A stretch of DNA of 64,000 nt from Desulfovibrionales bacterium (lineage in GTDB: Bacteria; Desulfobacterota; Desulfovibrionia; Desulfovibrionales; Desulfovibrionaceae): the NCBI GenBank assembly GCA_030156255.1, contig JASGMV010000009.1, forward strand, positions 16,288 to 80,287, in the 5' to 3' direction. The notes beneath the pieces were generated by a model. That model had not been told where the DNA came from and did no database searches. It saw nothing but the letters and a program-made list of their open reading frames with translations. Shown here piece after piece: positions 34,999 to 43,712 of this stretch; positions within the stretch are counted from its first letter, which is position 1, and every line of letters starts with the position of its first letter. Both the position numbers and the translations under genes were made by a program.

Positions 34999-35844
34999 GC
35001 CTTCATCGGACAGCAGGGCCTCGCTCATCCCGACCACGCATATCCCGGCCTTGTCCGCCTCGGCCAACGCCTTTTCCGCTTCGAAGAACAGGCTTTTGCC
35101 CGCCTCCAGGCCCAGGCAAGTCGCCTTGCCCTTGGCCATTGTGCGAATGGTCCCTGGGCCGGCGCTCGGCATGTCCGCCCGCTCCTCTTGCGAAGGCTTG
35201 AGCACCTTGACCACCACGCAGCCGGGCCCGCCCAATTCGCAGCCTCGGCGCACGGTCTTGTCCGTGCCTTCCAAGGCCTCCACCGCAGCCACGATGCCCT
35301 CGCGCACGACGACGCACTGTCCTATGTCCAGGCCGCCCACCGCCTTGGCCGTCTTCCAGCCGAAACGCAAATCCCGCCATTCGCGCGCATCGGGACGGCG
35401 CTTGGTGAGCACGCCTTCAGGGGTCGCCAGCTGGGGAACAAAGCCGTGCGGCGGGATGACGGCCATACCCTCGACTTCGAACTCCCGGGTCACGGCCTTG
35501 AGCAGGACGTCGTCCCCGCGGCCGGTCATGCCCCACAAAATGCGCCGGGCCCGGGGATCCGTGAACATGGCCCAGCCTCGGCTGATGGCCTTGGCCTTGT
35601 CGATGGTCCCGGCCATAGTCACCTGGCTTGCGCCCTGTTGTTTGAGGAAATCGAGCAGTTGGCTGAGTTGGCCGATCTTGAGAGCAACACCGGCGTCGGC
35701 CTGCCTGAGCACATCCATGTTGGAGTGCCCCTTGAAGGCCACGGCCGCCACCCGCAGGCCCTGCTGGCGGGCGCCTTGCAGCACCAGCAGAGGAAACCCG
35801 CCGCCTCCGGCCACAAGACCCAGGGTCTTCGGCTCATCGCTCAT
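34990..35844 (-). CDS. lpxI: UDP-2,3-diacylglucosamine pyrophosphatase LpxI
   Basis: Cleaves UDP-2,3-diacylglucosamine to lipid X, the fourth step of lipid A synthesis, in species that lack LpxH. ATG 35844 gives MSDEPKTLGLVAGGGGFPLL; the longer frame from 35913 has a worse context. LpxI signatures are the N-terminal LVAGGGGFPLLV and the C-terminal KVLKPSQEERADMPSAGPGTI region with its conserved Asp. 284 residues is normal. It lies downstream of the lpxD-fabZ-lpxA run on the same strand but after a hairpin, so it may have its own promoter. Confidence 0.93.
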   Translation of the reverse strand: MSDEPKTLGLVAGGGGFPLLVLQGARQQGLRVAAVAFKGHSNMDVLRQADAGVALKIGQLSQLLDFLKQQGASQVTMAGTIDKAKAISRGWAMFTDPRARRILWGMTGRGDDVLLKAVTREFEVEGMAVIPPHGFVPQLATPEGVLTKRRPDAREWRDLRFGWKTAKAVGGLDIGQCVVVREGIVAAVEALEGTDKTVRRGCELGGPGCVVVKVLKPSQEERADMPSAGPGTIRTMAKGKATCLGLEAGKSLFFEAEKALAEADKAGICVVGMSEALLSDEGSA

Positions 35845-35891
35845 GCCCGCTCCTCTCGAGAGCCGTTTCAGGTTGATCGGCGCTTGGGAAA

Positions 35892-35911
35892 GGGGAAAAA
35901 CCCTTTTCCCC
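35892..35911. terminator. Hairpin upstream of lpxI
   Basis: GGGGAAAA (35892-35899), loop ACCC, TTTTCCCC (35904-35911), followed on the plus strand by AAAACTTTTTT. It lies in the leader of lpxI and could serve as an attenuator or plus-strand terminator. Confidence 0.4.
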
Positions 35912-36021
35912 AAAACTTTTTTATTGGGAAGCGATCAATAAAGTCGGAAAAGCGGACTTTTTAGCCCCAGGGATCATTTCAACGCTAACTGGCTATAATT
36001 TTAAGATTTTTAAAAGAGGAT

Positions 36022-36046
36022 CCGGGGGAAAAAGTTTTTCCCCCGG
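36022..36046 (-). terminator. Terminator after lpxA
   Basis: Near-perfect palindrome of two 12 bp arms, CCGGGGGAAAAA / TTTTTCCCCCGG, around one G, 26 bp past lpxA. The minus strand continues as TCCTCTTTT, which fits an intrinsic terminator for the lysS-to-lpxA operon. Confidence 0.65.
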
Positions 36047-36071
36047 AAAACCAGCTCAAAAAAACTTCTTT

Positions 36072-36899
36072 CTAGTAGTCGTAACCGTTGTCCTCACGAG
36101 TCGCTGCGGGCGCGATGCCTCGCTCGGAATGCCGAATGAAGTCCGTCAGACGCTTCACTTCGGGAATCCCTTCCGTCTCGCTTTCGGCGCGCTCCAGCGC
36201 CTCGGCGCGGGTCAGGCCGGAGCGGAAGATGATGCGATAGGCCTTGCGCAACGCCTTGCAGGCTTCGGGCGAAAAACCATGGCGCTTGAGCCCGATCGTG
36301 TTCGGGCCGTGCAGTTTGCCGCGGACGCCCGTGGCCAGCATGAACGGAGGAACGTCCTGGACGAATCCCCCCATGGCCCCGATGAACGCGTATTCGCCGA
36401 TACGCACGAACTGGTGAATGCCGGTCATGCCGTTGATCACGGCGTGGTCGCCGATGTCAACGTGGCCGGCCAGCGTGGCGTTGTTGGCCATGATGACGTG
36501 GTTGTGCAGCGTGCAATCGTGGGCGATATGCACGTACGCCATGAGAAAACAATGGTCGCCTACGATGGTTTCGCCGCGGCCCAGTTTCGTGCCGCGGTTG
36601 ATGGTCACATGTTCACGGATGATATTGGACTCGCCGATGCGCACCCAGGTTTCCTCGCCGGCGAACCCGAGGTGCTGGGGCTCCCCGCCGAGAACTGCGT
36701 GGGAGTGCACCTTGTTGTTCGCCCCCAGGCTGGTGAAACTCTTGATGCGGACGTAAGGCTCCAGCACGGTCCCTTCTCCGATGGAGACTTTATCCTCGAC
36801 AGTGCAGAAGGCCCCGATTTCAACATTGGCCCCGATTTCCGCATCGGGATGAATGATGGCCGTCGGATGGATGACAGCCGTTGTATGAATGCTGGACAT
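36072..36899 (-). CDS. lpxA: UDP-N-acetylglucosamine acyltransferase
   Basis: First step of lipid A synthesis: transfers a 3-hydroxyacyl chain from acyl carrier protein to UDP-GlcNAc. The N-terminal two thirds is a left-handed beta-helix of hexapeptide repeats (AVIHPTAIIHPDAEIGANVE). The catalytic His falls in the AHDCTLHNHVIMANN segment, and a helical C-terminal domain follows. The motif NTIGLKRHGFSPEACKALRK is diagnostic. 275 residues, slightly longer than E. coli LpxA (262) through a C-terminal tail (APAATREDNGYDY). The start overlaps the fabZ stop. Confidence 0.97.
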   Translation of the reverse strand: MSSIHTTAVIHPTAIIHPDAEIGANVEIGAFCTVEDKVSIGEGTVLEPYVRIKSFTSLGANNKVHSHAVLGGEPQHLGFAGEETWVRIGESNIIREHVTINRGTKLGRGETIVGDHCFLMAYVHIAHDCTLHNHVIMANNATLAGHVDIGDHAVINGMTGIHQFVRIGEYAFIGAMGGFVQDVPPFMLATGVRGKLHGPNTIGLKRHGFSPEACKALRKAYRIIFRSGLTRAEALERAESETEGIPEVKRLTDFIRHSERGIAPAATREDNGYDY

Positions 36900-37363
36900 T
36901 AAAGATTCCCCTTATCCACCATAACCGCGGTCAATTCGGCTTCGGCGGCGATATCCCCGTCCACGGAGGCCACCGTGTGCATTCTAAACATGCTCATTTT
37001 GCGGTGAACCTTGTCGACCCGCAAATCCAATCGGTCGCCCGGCAGCACAGGCCTGCGGAACTTGGCCTTGTCGATGCCGGTGAACAGAAATACCTTGTTT
37101 TTGACGGCCTCGGCGCCCAGCATGGCGAGAACCAGCACGCCGCCGGCCTGCGCCAGAGCTTCCAGAATCAGCACGCCGGGCATGACCGGAAGACCGGGAA
37201 AGTGTCCTTGAAAAAATGGTTCGCCGATACTGACGTTCTTGTACGCCTGGAGAAATTCACCAAGTTCGAAATCGACGACGCGATCCACCAACAAAAAAGG
37301 GTAGCGATGCGGCAAGTACTCCATGATCTTGCGCACATCCATTATCTTGGGCTGATCAGCCAT
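36899..37363 (-). CDS. fabZ: 3-hydroxyacyl-ACP dehydratase FabZ
   Basis: Removes water from 3-hydroxyacyl-ACP in fatty acid elongation and competes with LpxA/LpxD for that pool. ATG 37363 is chosen because GGAG lies 9 bp upstream; ATG 37372 would sit on the ribosome site. 154 residues. The hot-dog fold has the catalytic His in [13 protein letters not shown] and the Glu helix in [20 protein letters not shown]. It sits between lpxD and lpxA with overlaps at both ends. Confidence 0.97.
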   Translation of the reverse strand: MADQPKIMDVRKIMEYLPHRYPFLLVDRVVDFELGEFLQAYKNVSIGEPFFQGHFPGLPVMPGVLILEALAQAGGVLVLAMLGAEAVKNKVFLFTGIDKAKFRRPVLPGDRLDLRVDKVHRKMSMFRMHTVASVDGDIAAEAELTAVMVDKGNL

Positions 37364-38402
37364 TCTTTTCATCTCCTGCGGCGTTGTCCTGGACAAGGCG
37401 CTCCACCGTCTTCTCCAGCTCGCGAACCCGTTTGGAAAGTTCCGGGAGCTTTCTCAAAACCGCTACGGTCCGTTGAAAGCGGCCTTTCTCCAGTTGCGGC
37501 GAACCGGCGCCTATAAAACCGTCCGGCAAGCTGTTGGTCACGCCGGTCATGGCGCCGAGCATGACCTGGTTGCCGATGGCGATATTGTCGGCCACCCCGA
37601 CCTTGCCGCCCATGATGACAAAGTCGCCGATCTTGGTCGAACCGGCGATTCCCACCTGGGCGGCGAACAGGCAGTGCCGCCCGACTTGGACGTTGTGCGC
37701 GATCTGGACCAGATTATCGATCTTGGTTCCGGCGGCGACGACCGTGGTGGCCAGAGAAGCCCGGTCCACGGCGGCGTTGGCCCCGATTTCCACGTCGTCC
37801 TCCAGCCGCACGTCGCCGATTTGGGGAATCCGTTGATGCCCCGCGGGCGTATGGGCGAAACCGAAACCGTCTCTTCCCACGACCGCGCCCGGCTGAATGA
37901 CCACCCTGGCGCCCAACTCGGTCCGGGCCATCAGTACGGCGGCCGGATAGATGGTCGAATCGGCTCCGATACGACAATCCTCCGCGACGTAGCAATGCGG
38001 AAAGATTTTGACCCGGTCGCCGACCTCGGTCCTGGCGCCGACGTAGGCAAAAGGATAGACGGTGACGTCCTTGCCGAGTTTGGCCTCGGGGTGGATGCAA
38101 GCCAGATCGGAGACGCCTTGGAAGTCGCCGCGAGGCGGCTCGAACCTAGCCACGATCCGGGCCCAGTCCAAGTACACGTTGGAGCTGACCAGCGCGCAAG
38201 GAAAAACTTCGGCGGCCGAGGCGTCCACCAGAAGGCAACTCGCCTTGCTTTCCTTGGCCTTGGCCAAATACTTGGCGGAGCCCAAAAAAGAGAGCTGCCC
38301 GCTTCGGGCGCATTCCAAGGTCGAGACGCCTGTGATCAGGACGTCCTTCCCCCGGTGCTCAAGCCCCAGTTCGCGGGCCAGCTCCGATGCGGAAATATCC
38401 AT
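37356..38402 (-). CDS. lpxD: UDP-3-O-(3-hydroxyacyl)glucosamine N-acyltransferase
   Basis: Third step of lipid A synthesis, adding the second 3-hydroxyacyl chain. 348 residues: an N-terminal uridine-binding domain ([20 protein letters not shown]), a left-handed beta-helix ([20 protein letters not shown]; catalytic His in [16 protein letters not shown]) and a C-terminal helix ([20 protein letters not shown]). Its stop overlaps the fabZ start by 8 bp. It follows the ompH gene by 5 bp. Confidence 0.97.
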   Translation of the reverse strand: MDISASELARELGLEHRGKDVLITGVSTLECARSGQLSFLGSAKYLAKAKESKASCLLVDASAAEVFPCALVSSNVYLDWARIVARFEPPRGDFQGVSDLACIHPEAKLGKDVTVYPFAYVGARTEVGDRVKIFPHCYVAEDCRIGADSTIYPAAVLMARTELGARVVIQPGAVVGRDGFGFAHTPAGHQRIPQIGDVRLEDDVEIGANAAVDRASLATTVVAAGTKIDNLVQIAHNVQVGRHCLFAAQVGIAGSTKIGDFVIMGGKVGVADNIAIGNQVMLGAMTGVTNSLPDGFIGAGSPQLEKGRFQRTVAVLRKLPELSKRVRELEKTVERLVQDNAAGDEKNG

Positions 38403-38407
38403 AAGCG

Positions 38408-38944
38408 CTACTTCTTCGCCTTGGCCCGCCAGACGCGGTTCAATTCGACAATGATCTGGTTGGTGATGTCGATGGAATTATCGATGTAAATCAATCCGGA
38501 AAACTGGCTGTTCTTGTCCAAAATAACGGTGTAGTTATTTTTCTTGCCGTAATCTTCAATGATGTCGAGAAGCGCGTCGAAGATCGGTTTGGACAAACGG
38601 TCCTGTTCTCCATCCATCTTGGTCTTGTAGGTCTTCTCAAGATCCTGATAGTAGCGGACCTTGCGCTTGAATTCCAGCTCCTTGTCCTGTTTGGCTTCCA
38701 GCGAAAGCACCAAAGCCTGCTTCTGCAGGTCCTCCCGCATCTTCTGAAGTTCCTGCTGACGCTTTTCCAGGTCGGACTTCATGTCCTCGAATTTGCCTTT
38801 CAACTGATCCATAGCGGCCACGCCCGCCTCGGACTTGCGGAAGACCTCCTGCATGGACAGAACGCCGATCTTCACGTCCTGGGCGAAGGCCGCCTGGGGC
38901 GCGGCCAAAAAGAGGATCATCGCCAAAAGCAACAGATTACGCAT
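38408..38944 (-). CDS. ompH: OmpH/Skp-family periplasmic chaperone
   Basis: Holdase that keeps unfolded outer-membrane proteins soluble on the way to BamA. ATG 38944 (AAGGAG upstream) opens a signal peptide [20 protein letters not shown], cleaved near AFA-Q. The mature protein (about 155 residues of 178) is a small beta core flanking two long charged helices ([20 protein letters not shown]), the Skp tentacle pattern. The C terminus ([20 protein letters not shown]) is typical of the family. It lies between bamA and lpxD, as in most Gram-negative bacteria. Confidence 0.94.
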   Translation of the reverse strand: MRNLLLLAMILFLAAPQAAFAQDVKIGVLSMQEVFRKSEAGVAAMDQLKGKFEDMKSDLEKRQQELQKMREDLQKQALVLSLEAKQDKELEFKRKVRYYQDLEKTYKTKMDGEQDRLSKPIFDALLDIIEDYGKKNNYTVILDKNSQFSGLIYIDNSIDITNQIIVELNRVWRAKAKK

Positions 38945-39061
38945 AAAGCTGCTCCTTAAAATTGACTTGTCGCGCAAAACGACGAGGAAATGTAGCCTTG
39001 AGCGGCGTTGCGCGCAACCCCTTCTTCAGCCCTTTCGGCGCTGCGCAAACACCGCCCCCCG

Positions 39062-41794
39062 TCAGAAGTCTTGCCCCATGGAGAACTCGATTTTGTTCCG
39101 AGGAGACCCTTCGAGGTCGTCCAGGCCATAACCGTATTCAAGGCGCAACGGGCCCATGGGCGAGTACCAGCGAAGACCAACGCCAACGCTCTTGTAGAGT
39201 CCGAGCAACAAGGGAGAGCCATCGTCCTGCTTGGTGTCCTCGAAGTACCACTGGCCTTCCTCCCAAACGTTGCCCGCGTCGAAGAAGGTCACGCCGACGA
39301 TGCCGTTTTCCTTGCTGATGGGGAAGAGGTACTCCACGTTCATGTAGAACTCCTTGAGGCCGCCGATCCGGTCGCCGGTGGCGGGATCAATGGGAGAAAT
39401 CTTATGCCAGGAGTAGCCGCGCACCGTTTCCAATCCACCAAGCGAGAACCGTTCGAACACTTCGACGTCGTTGCCGCCGATATTTTCGTGGACGAGCCCG
39501 ATCTCGCCTTTGATGTGGAAAATGGTCTCCCACCACATGGGACGATAATACTGGGAGGTATAGATGTACTTGACGTAACTGTTTCCGCCCCCCAGAGGGC
39601 CGCCGCCCATCTCGAACCGAGCAGTGTTGATCGTACCGCTGGAAGGATTCTGCTTTCGATTGGTCGTGTCGCGCGTGGCGGCGACGTAGACGCTGCTCGA
39701 CACGTTGGTGCCTTCGGAATCCTTGAGGGTTTGCGATGCATCATCATCGATGTCGTAGACCCTGTAGTCCTCCAGGTTGTAACCCCAATAGGCGCGCGTG
39801 TACTCACCGAGCGGATACGAAAAATTCAGTATTCCGCCCACGGCGTCTCTGGAATAGTCGTCGTACTCGTACTCCGTGGCGTACAAATCCAATCCGACGC
39901 CCAAAGGCGTATCCTCGTAATTCGGATTGTAGAAACTCAATACGCCGTTCATGGTCTTCTCGCTCCACTTTCCGGAGAAGCCCAAATTATATCCCTTGCC
40001 GAAAAGGTTGCGTTCCTGAATCTTACCGGCGAAAAACACGCCTTCGTAACTGGAGTAGCCGGCGCCGCCGCTCAACATGCCCGTGGACTTATCCTTGACT
40101 TTGACCTTGAGATCCATCTCGTTGGGATTTCCAGTGGGCGCGGGCTCGATGTCCATTTCGTCGAAGTAATCCAGCTTGCGCAGGCGTTCGGCCGAGCGCC
40201 GGAGCTTGAAACCGTTGAACATGTCCCCGTCGGCCAAACGCATTTCACGCAGAATGACGTTGTCGCGAGTTTTGGTGTTGCCCTGGATAACGACCCGGCG
40301 AATGTAGACCTTCTGATGCTTGGACAGCAGGTATTGAATATCGATGACGTTGACATCCGTGTGCTTGGTAAACGTCGCATCCGCCTCGGCGTAGGCGTAG
40401 CCGAAATTGGAGTAGTAGTCGGCCAGCAGCTTCATGTCCTCGCGCAGGGTGGACCGATCCAAGTACATGCTCTCTTCATCGTCTTCATTGACGTTGTCGA
40501 GGTCGATGACATCATAGAGCTTGTCCGTGCTTGTGATGAGGTCGCCGCCAAAAGTGACCTTGCCGACTTTATAGCGCGGCCCCTCCTGGACGTTGAACGT
40601 GATGTAGATGCCGTCGTCCCTGATATCGACCTCGGGCTGGCCCACCTTGGCGTCAATGAAGCCCCGGTTGGCGTAGAACGCCTGGATAGCGGCGGCGTCT
40701 CGGTCGAGCATCTCCTCCTTCAGCACGCCGGTCTGGGTGATCCAGGAGAAAATATTTCGCTCCGACAAGGCGAGTTCATCCTTGATGTCGTCTTCGTCGA
40801 AATTCTTGGCGCCCGCGATGGTGATGCCTTCGATGTACAGCTCGGGGCCTTCGTCGATCACGAAGCTCAACCGTTTCTGGCGCGGATCGTCTCCTTCGAG
40901 CTCATAGCTGACTTTGGCCTTGTAGTATCCTTCCTTGCGGTACATTTCACGAATGGTCGCCAAATCCTCGGACAAAGTCTTGGGGTTGAGGACGGATCCC
41001 CTTTTCGTGGTGACGGCGGCCAGGATGTCGTCAGCGTTGATGGCGTCCGCTCCCTTGACGCCGACGGCCTGAATCAGGGGCTTCTCCTTCACCTCGAAGA
41101 CGACCGTCTTGCCGTCCCCGCCGTCCTTGAGTTTCACCCGGACGTCGTCGAAATATCCGAGGTCGTAGATACGTTTGAGGTTCGCATTGACCGTCTTGGG
41201 GTCGTAGACATCCCCTTTTTTGATGGACAAACGCATCAGCACCACATTCTTGTCCAAAACATTGCAGCCCACGACGTCCACATCGGCAATCCGTTGCTTT
41301 TTCAAAAGTTCGAGATTGACCTTCTCCACCAGCGCGTCGATAGCCGGAAGAAGATTGATGAGTCCGTCGCGGTTCACGAACAACGGCACGGGGGGCTTGA
41401 GGCCGAAAGCCTCCACCAACCGGGCGTCCAGGCTGATGGACTCTCCCACCTGGTTGAAGCTTCCGTACAGGGCGTACGTTCCGCCGGCCAGCAACGCAAG
41501 GTCCCGAGCCATCTGCAAATCGAGATACTCGATGTGCTGTTTGGCGATGATGTCGTCCACCCTGGCGCGCGCAACGACGTCGAATCCCGCTTCGCGCAGC
41601 CTGTCGGCCACCAGTTCGGGCAGGCTTTCCTTCAGATAGTCGAATTCGGGCTGCGCATTGATCCCGAAAGGCAGCACCACAATACGCACGTCTTTGGTCG
41701 CGGCGTTCGGGGCCGCCAACGCGAAAACCTGCAGCGCGAAGAATATGAACGAGGCGAAGAGCGCCGAAAGAACCGGGCGCCTAAACTTCGGCAT
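39062..41794 (-). CDS. bamA: Outer-membrane protein assembly factor BamA
   Basis: Central beta-barrel of the machinery that inserts outer-membrane proteins. 910 residues: signal peptide (ALFASFIFFALQVFALAAP), an extra N-terminal region of about 150 residues with the look of a TolB-like or curli-assembly domain (IVVLPFGINAQPEFDYLKES), five POTRA domains (for example GVKGADAINADDILAAVTTK), then the 16-strand barrel with the VRGYSW motif (ETVRGYSWHKISP) and a C-terminal aromatic strand ending GQDF. The extension makes it longer than E. coli BamA (810) but is usual in delta-proteobacteria. The start overlaps the lolD end by 14 bp. Confidence 0.96.
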   Translation of the reverse strand: MPKFRRPVLSALFASFIFFALQVFALAAPNAATKDVRIVVLPFGINAQPEFDYLKESLPELVADRLREAGFDVVARARVDDIIAKQHIEYLDLQMARDLALLAGGTYALYGSFNQVGESISLDARLVEAFGLKPPVPLFVNRDGLINLLPAIDALVEKVNLELLKKQRIADVDVVGCNVLDKNVVLMRLSIKKGDVYDPKTVNANLKRIYDLGYFDDVRVKLKDGGDGKTVVFEVKEKPLIQAVGVKGADAINADDILAAVTTKRGSVLNPKTLSEDLATIREMYRKEGYYKAKVSYELEGDDPRQKRLSFVIDEGPELYIEGITIAGAKNFDEDDIKDELALSERNIFSWITQTGVLKEEMLDRDAAAIQAFYANRGFIDAKVGQPEVDIRDDGIYITFNVQEGPRYKVGKVTFGGDLITSTDKLYDVIDLDNVNEDDEESMYLDRSTLREDMKLLADYYSNFGYAYAEADATFTKHTDVNVIDIQYLLSKHQKVYIRRVVIQGNTKTRDNVILREMRLADGDMFNGFKLRRSAERLRKLDYFDEMDIEPAPTGNPNEMDLKVKVKDKSTGMLSGGAGYSSYEGVFFAGKIQERNLFGKGYNLGFSGKWSEKTMNGVLSFYNPNYEDTPLGVGLDLYATEYEYDDYSRDAVGGILNFSYPLGEYTRAYWGYNLEDYRVYDIDDDASQTLKDSEGTNVSSSVYVAATRDTTNRKQNPSSGTINTARFEMGGGPLGGGNSYVKYIYTSQYYRPMWWETIFHIKGEIGLVHENIGGNDVEVFERFSLGGLETVRGYSWHKISPIDPATGDRIGGLKEFYMNVEYLFPISKENGIVGVTFFDAGNVWEEGQWYFEDTKQDDGSPLLLGLYKSVGVGLRWYSPMGPLRLEYGYGLDDLEGSPRNKIEFSMGQDF

Positions 41795-42476
41795 AGAGTT
41801 CTCCGCTTCGAAGCTCCAAGCGCTTGTGCATCAGCGAAGCCAAATCCGCGTTGTGCGTCACCACGACGAGCGTCATTTTGAGCTTGAGATTGAGTTCCGC
41901 CAGCATGCGTCCGATATGTTTTCCTGTTTGTTCGTCCAGATTGCCGGTGGGCTCGTCCGCCAGGAGAACGCACGGGCGCAACAAAATGGCCCGAGCGATG
42001 GCGGCCCTTTGCCGTTCCCCACCGGAAAGGGTTGTTACCCTATGATGGGCCCTGGTTTCAAGGTCAACCATGGACAATGTTTCCCGCGCCATGGCCAAAG
42101 CCTTCTCCAAAGGCGCTCCCTGGATAACGGCCGGCATCGCCACGTTCTCTTCCGTGGTGAACTCCGGCAACAGATGATGGAACTGAAAAACGAAGCCAAG
42201 TTCGCGATTTCGGGCCTTGGCCCGCTCGTGATCCTTCAACTCGGCCGTGTCCCGGCCTTTGAAAAAGGCCTGGCCGCCTGTTGCATCGTCCAGCAGCCCC
42301 ATAATGTGCAGCAACGTGGTTTTGCCCGAGCCGGAGGCGCCCAGAATGGCCAACGACTCCCCCGACTCCACGCGTAAATTCACGTCCCGCAGCACATCGA
42401 TCTGCTCGGAGGGCCCCTGGAATGATTTGCTCAAGCCGATCAATTCGAATACCGGGGAGGCCGTCGCCTCATTCAT
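41781..42476 (-). CDS. lolD: Lipoprotein-releasing system ATPase LolD
   Basis: ATPase of the Lol transporter that extracts outer-membrane lipoproteins from the inner membrane. 231 residues with Walker A (GASGSGKTT), Q-loop (LGFVFQFHHLLPEFT), ABC signature (LSGGERQRAAIARA), Walker B (VLLADEPTGNLDE) and switch His (VVVTHN). The HLLPEFTTEENV segment is typical of LolD. It overlaps both lolC (8 bp) and bamA. Confidence 0.96.
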   Translation of the reverse strand: MNEATASPVFELIGLSKSFQGPSEQIDVLRDVNLRVESGESLAILGASGSGKTTLLHIMGLLDDATGGQAFFKGRDTAELKDHERAKARNRELGFVFQFHHLLPEFTTEENVAMPAVIQGAPLEKALAMARETLSMVDLETRAHHRVTTLSGGERQRAAIARAILLRPCVLLADEPTGNLDEQTGKHIGRMLAELNLKLKMTLVVVTHNADLASLMHKRLELRSGELYAEV

Positions 42477-43707
42477 AGCGTAGCGCCTCCGCGGGATTCA
42501 AAGAGCTGGCCCGACGCGCGGGGTACAACGTCGCAAGGTAGCACAGCGCCAAGGCCGCAACGCCGATCAGGATCAAATCCGGGGCCTCCAGCTTCACCGG
42601 CAGATAGTCCACGGGGTAAACGTCCGGCGGCAGCTTGATAAACTGGTAGCGCTTGAGCAACAGGCTGACCGGAATGCCGATGGCGTAGCCCAGCGTGGTC
42701 CCCACCACGCCGATGAGGGTCCCCTGGAGCTGAAAAATTCTCCGGATGGCGCCGGCCTCGGCCCCCATGGACATCAGGATGGAGATGTCCCTCGTCTTCT
42801 GCATGACCAGCATGACCAGCGTGGTCACGATGGAGAAGGAGCCCACCAGCACGATCATGGCCAGGATGATGAACATGGCCGTCTTCTCCAGCTTGAGCGC
42901 GGCGAAGAGGTTGGCGTTCATCTCCTGCCACGTCTGGGCGTAAAGGGGAAATCCCCCCAGGGCGTTCACCAGCCGCTCCGAAACGGGGCCGACATCGTAG
43001 ACGTCCTGCACGCGGACCTCCAGCACCGTGGCCATGTCCGCGCCGATTCCCAGGAGATCTCGGGCCGCGTCGATGGAGACGTAGGCCAGCGTGGTGTCGT
43101 ATTCGAACATACCGGTGCTGAAAACGCCGGCCACCTGGAACGTCTTCACCTTGGGCGTGAACCCGGCGGCGCTCTTCTGCCCCGAGGGCGACAGCAGGTT
43201 CACCCGCCCTCCCACGGAGAGGTTCAGCCTGCGGGCCAGCTCCTTGCCGATGATAATGCCCGGGAACGACGTTTTTTTCTCTAGATCGGTAAACGAAGGG
43301 CTGTTCTCGGCCTTGGGGTCCATGGAAAGTTTCCAGACGGACCCGGCGGTCTTCGGGTCCACGCCCCGCAGCACCACACCCTTGACGCCGTTGCGGGTGG
43401 ACAGCATCACTTCCGAATAAATGAAAGGAGTGACGGACACGACGCCGGGGACCTTGTCGGCCTTCTCGACCAACGGCTCGTAGCGCTGAATGCCGCCGGA
43501 ATAGGACGCCACGTAGATGTGGGCGTTGACGCCCAGAATCTTGTCCCGCAAGTCCGACGTGAACCCGCTCATGACCCCGAGGACCACGATAAGCGCAGCC
43601 ACGCCAAGCCCGACGCCCAGCACGGCGAAGATGGAAATCACCGAGATGAACGACTGCTTGTGCAGGGAGAATAAGTAGCGCCGGGCGACGAACGACTCGA
43701 AGCGCAT
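42469..43707 (-). CDS. lolC: Lipoprotein-releasing system permease LolC/LolE family
   Basis: Membrane subunit of the Lol exporter. 412 residues with the MacB/FtsX topology: TM1 about 22-45 (FISVISIFAVLGVGLGVAAL), a large periplasmic domain, then three C-terminal helices (IILAMIVLVGSFSIVTTLVM and two more). The N terminus FESFVARRYLFSLHKQSF is a family hallmark. Only one such permease is present, so a homodimer (LolF-like use) is more likely than separate LolC and LolE, unless a second copy lies elsewhere. It starts 5 bp after the lysS stop. Confidence 0.93.
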   Translation of the reverse strand: MRFESFVARRYLFSLHKQSFISVISIFAVLGVGLGVAALIVVLGVMSGFTSDLRDKILGVNAHIYVASYSGGIQRYEPLVEKADKVPGVVSVTPFIYSEVMLSTRNGVKGVVLRGVDPKTAGSVWKLSMDPKAENSPSFTDLEKKTSFPGIIIGKELARRLNLSVGGRVNLLSPSGQKSAAGFTPKVKTFQVAGVFSTGMFEYDTTLAYVSIDAARDLLGIGADMATVLEVRVQDVYDVGPVSERLVNALGGFPLYAQTWQEMNANLFAALKLEKTAMFIILAMIVLVGSFSIVTTLVMLVMQKTRDISILMSMGAEAGAIRRIFQLQGTLIGVVGTTLGYAIGIPVSLLLKRYQFIKLPPDVYPVDYLPVKLEAPDLILIGVAALALCYLATLYPARRASSLNPAEALRYE

Positions 43708-43712
43708 GGACC

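Noticed and set aside
39008..41881. 957-codon plus-strand frame
   Set aside because: Complement of bamA. The minus-strand frame has POTRA and barrel motifs; this one has none.
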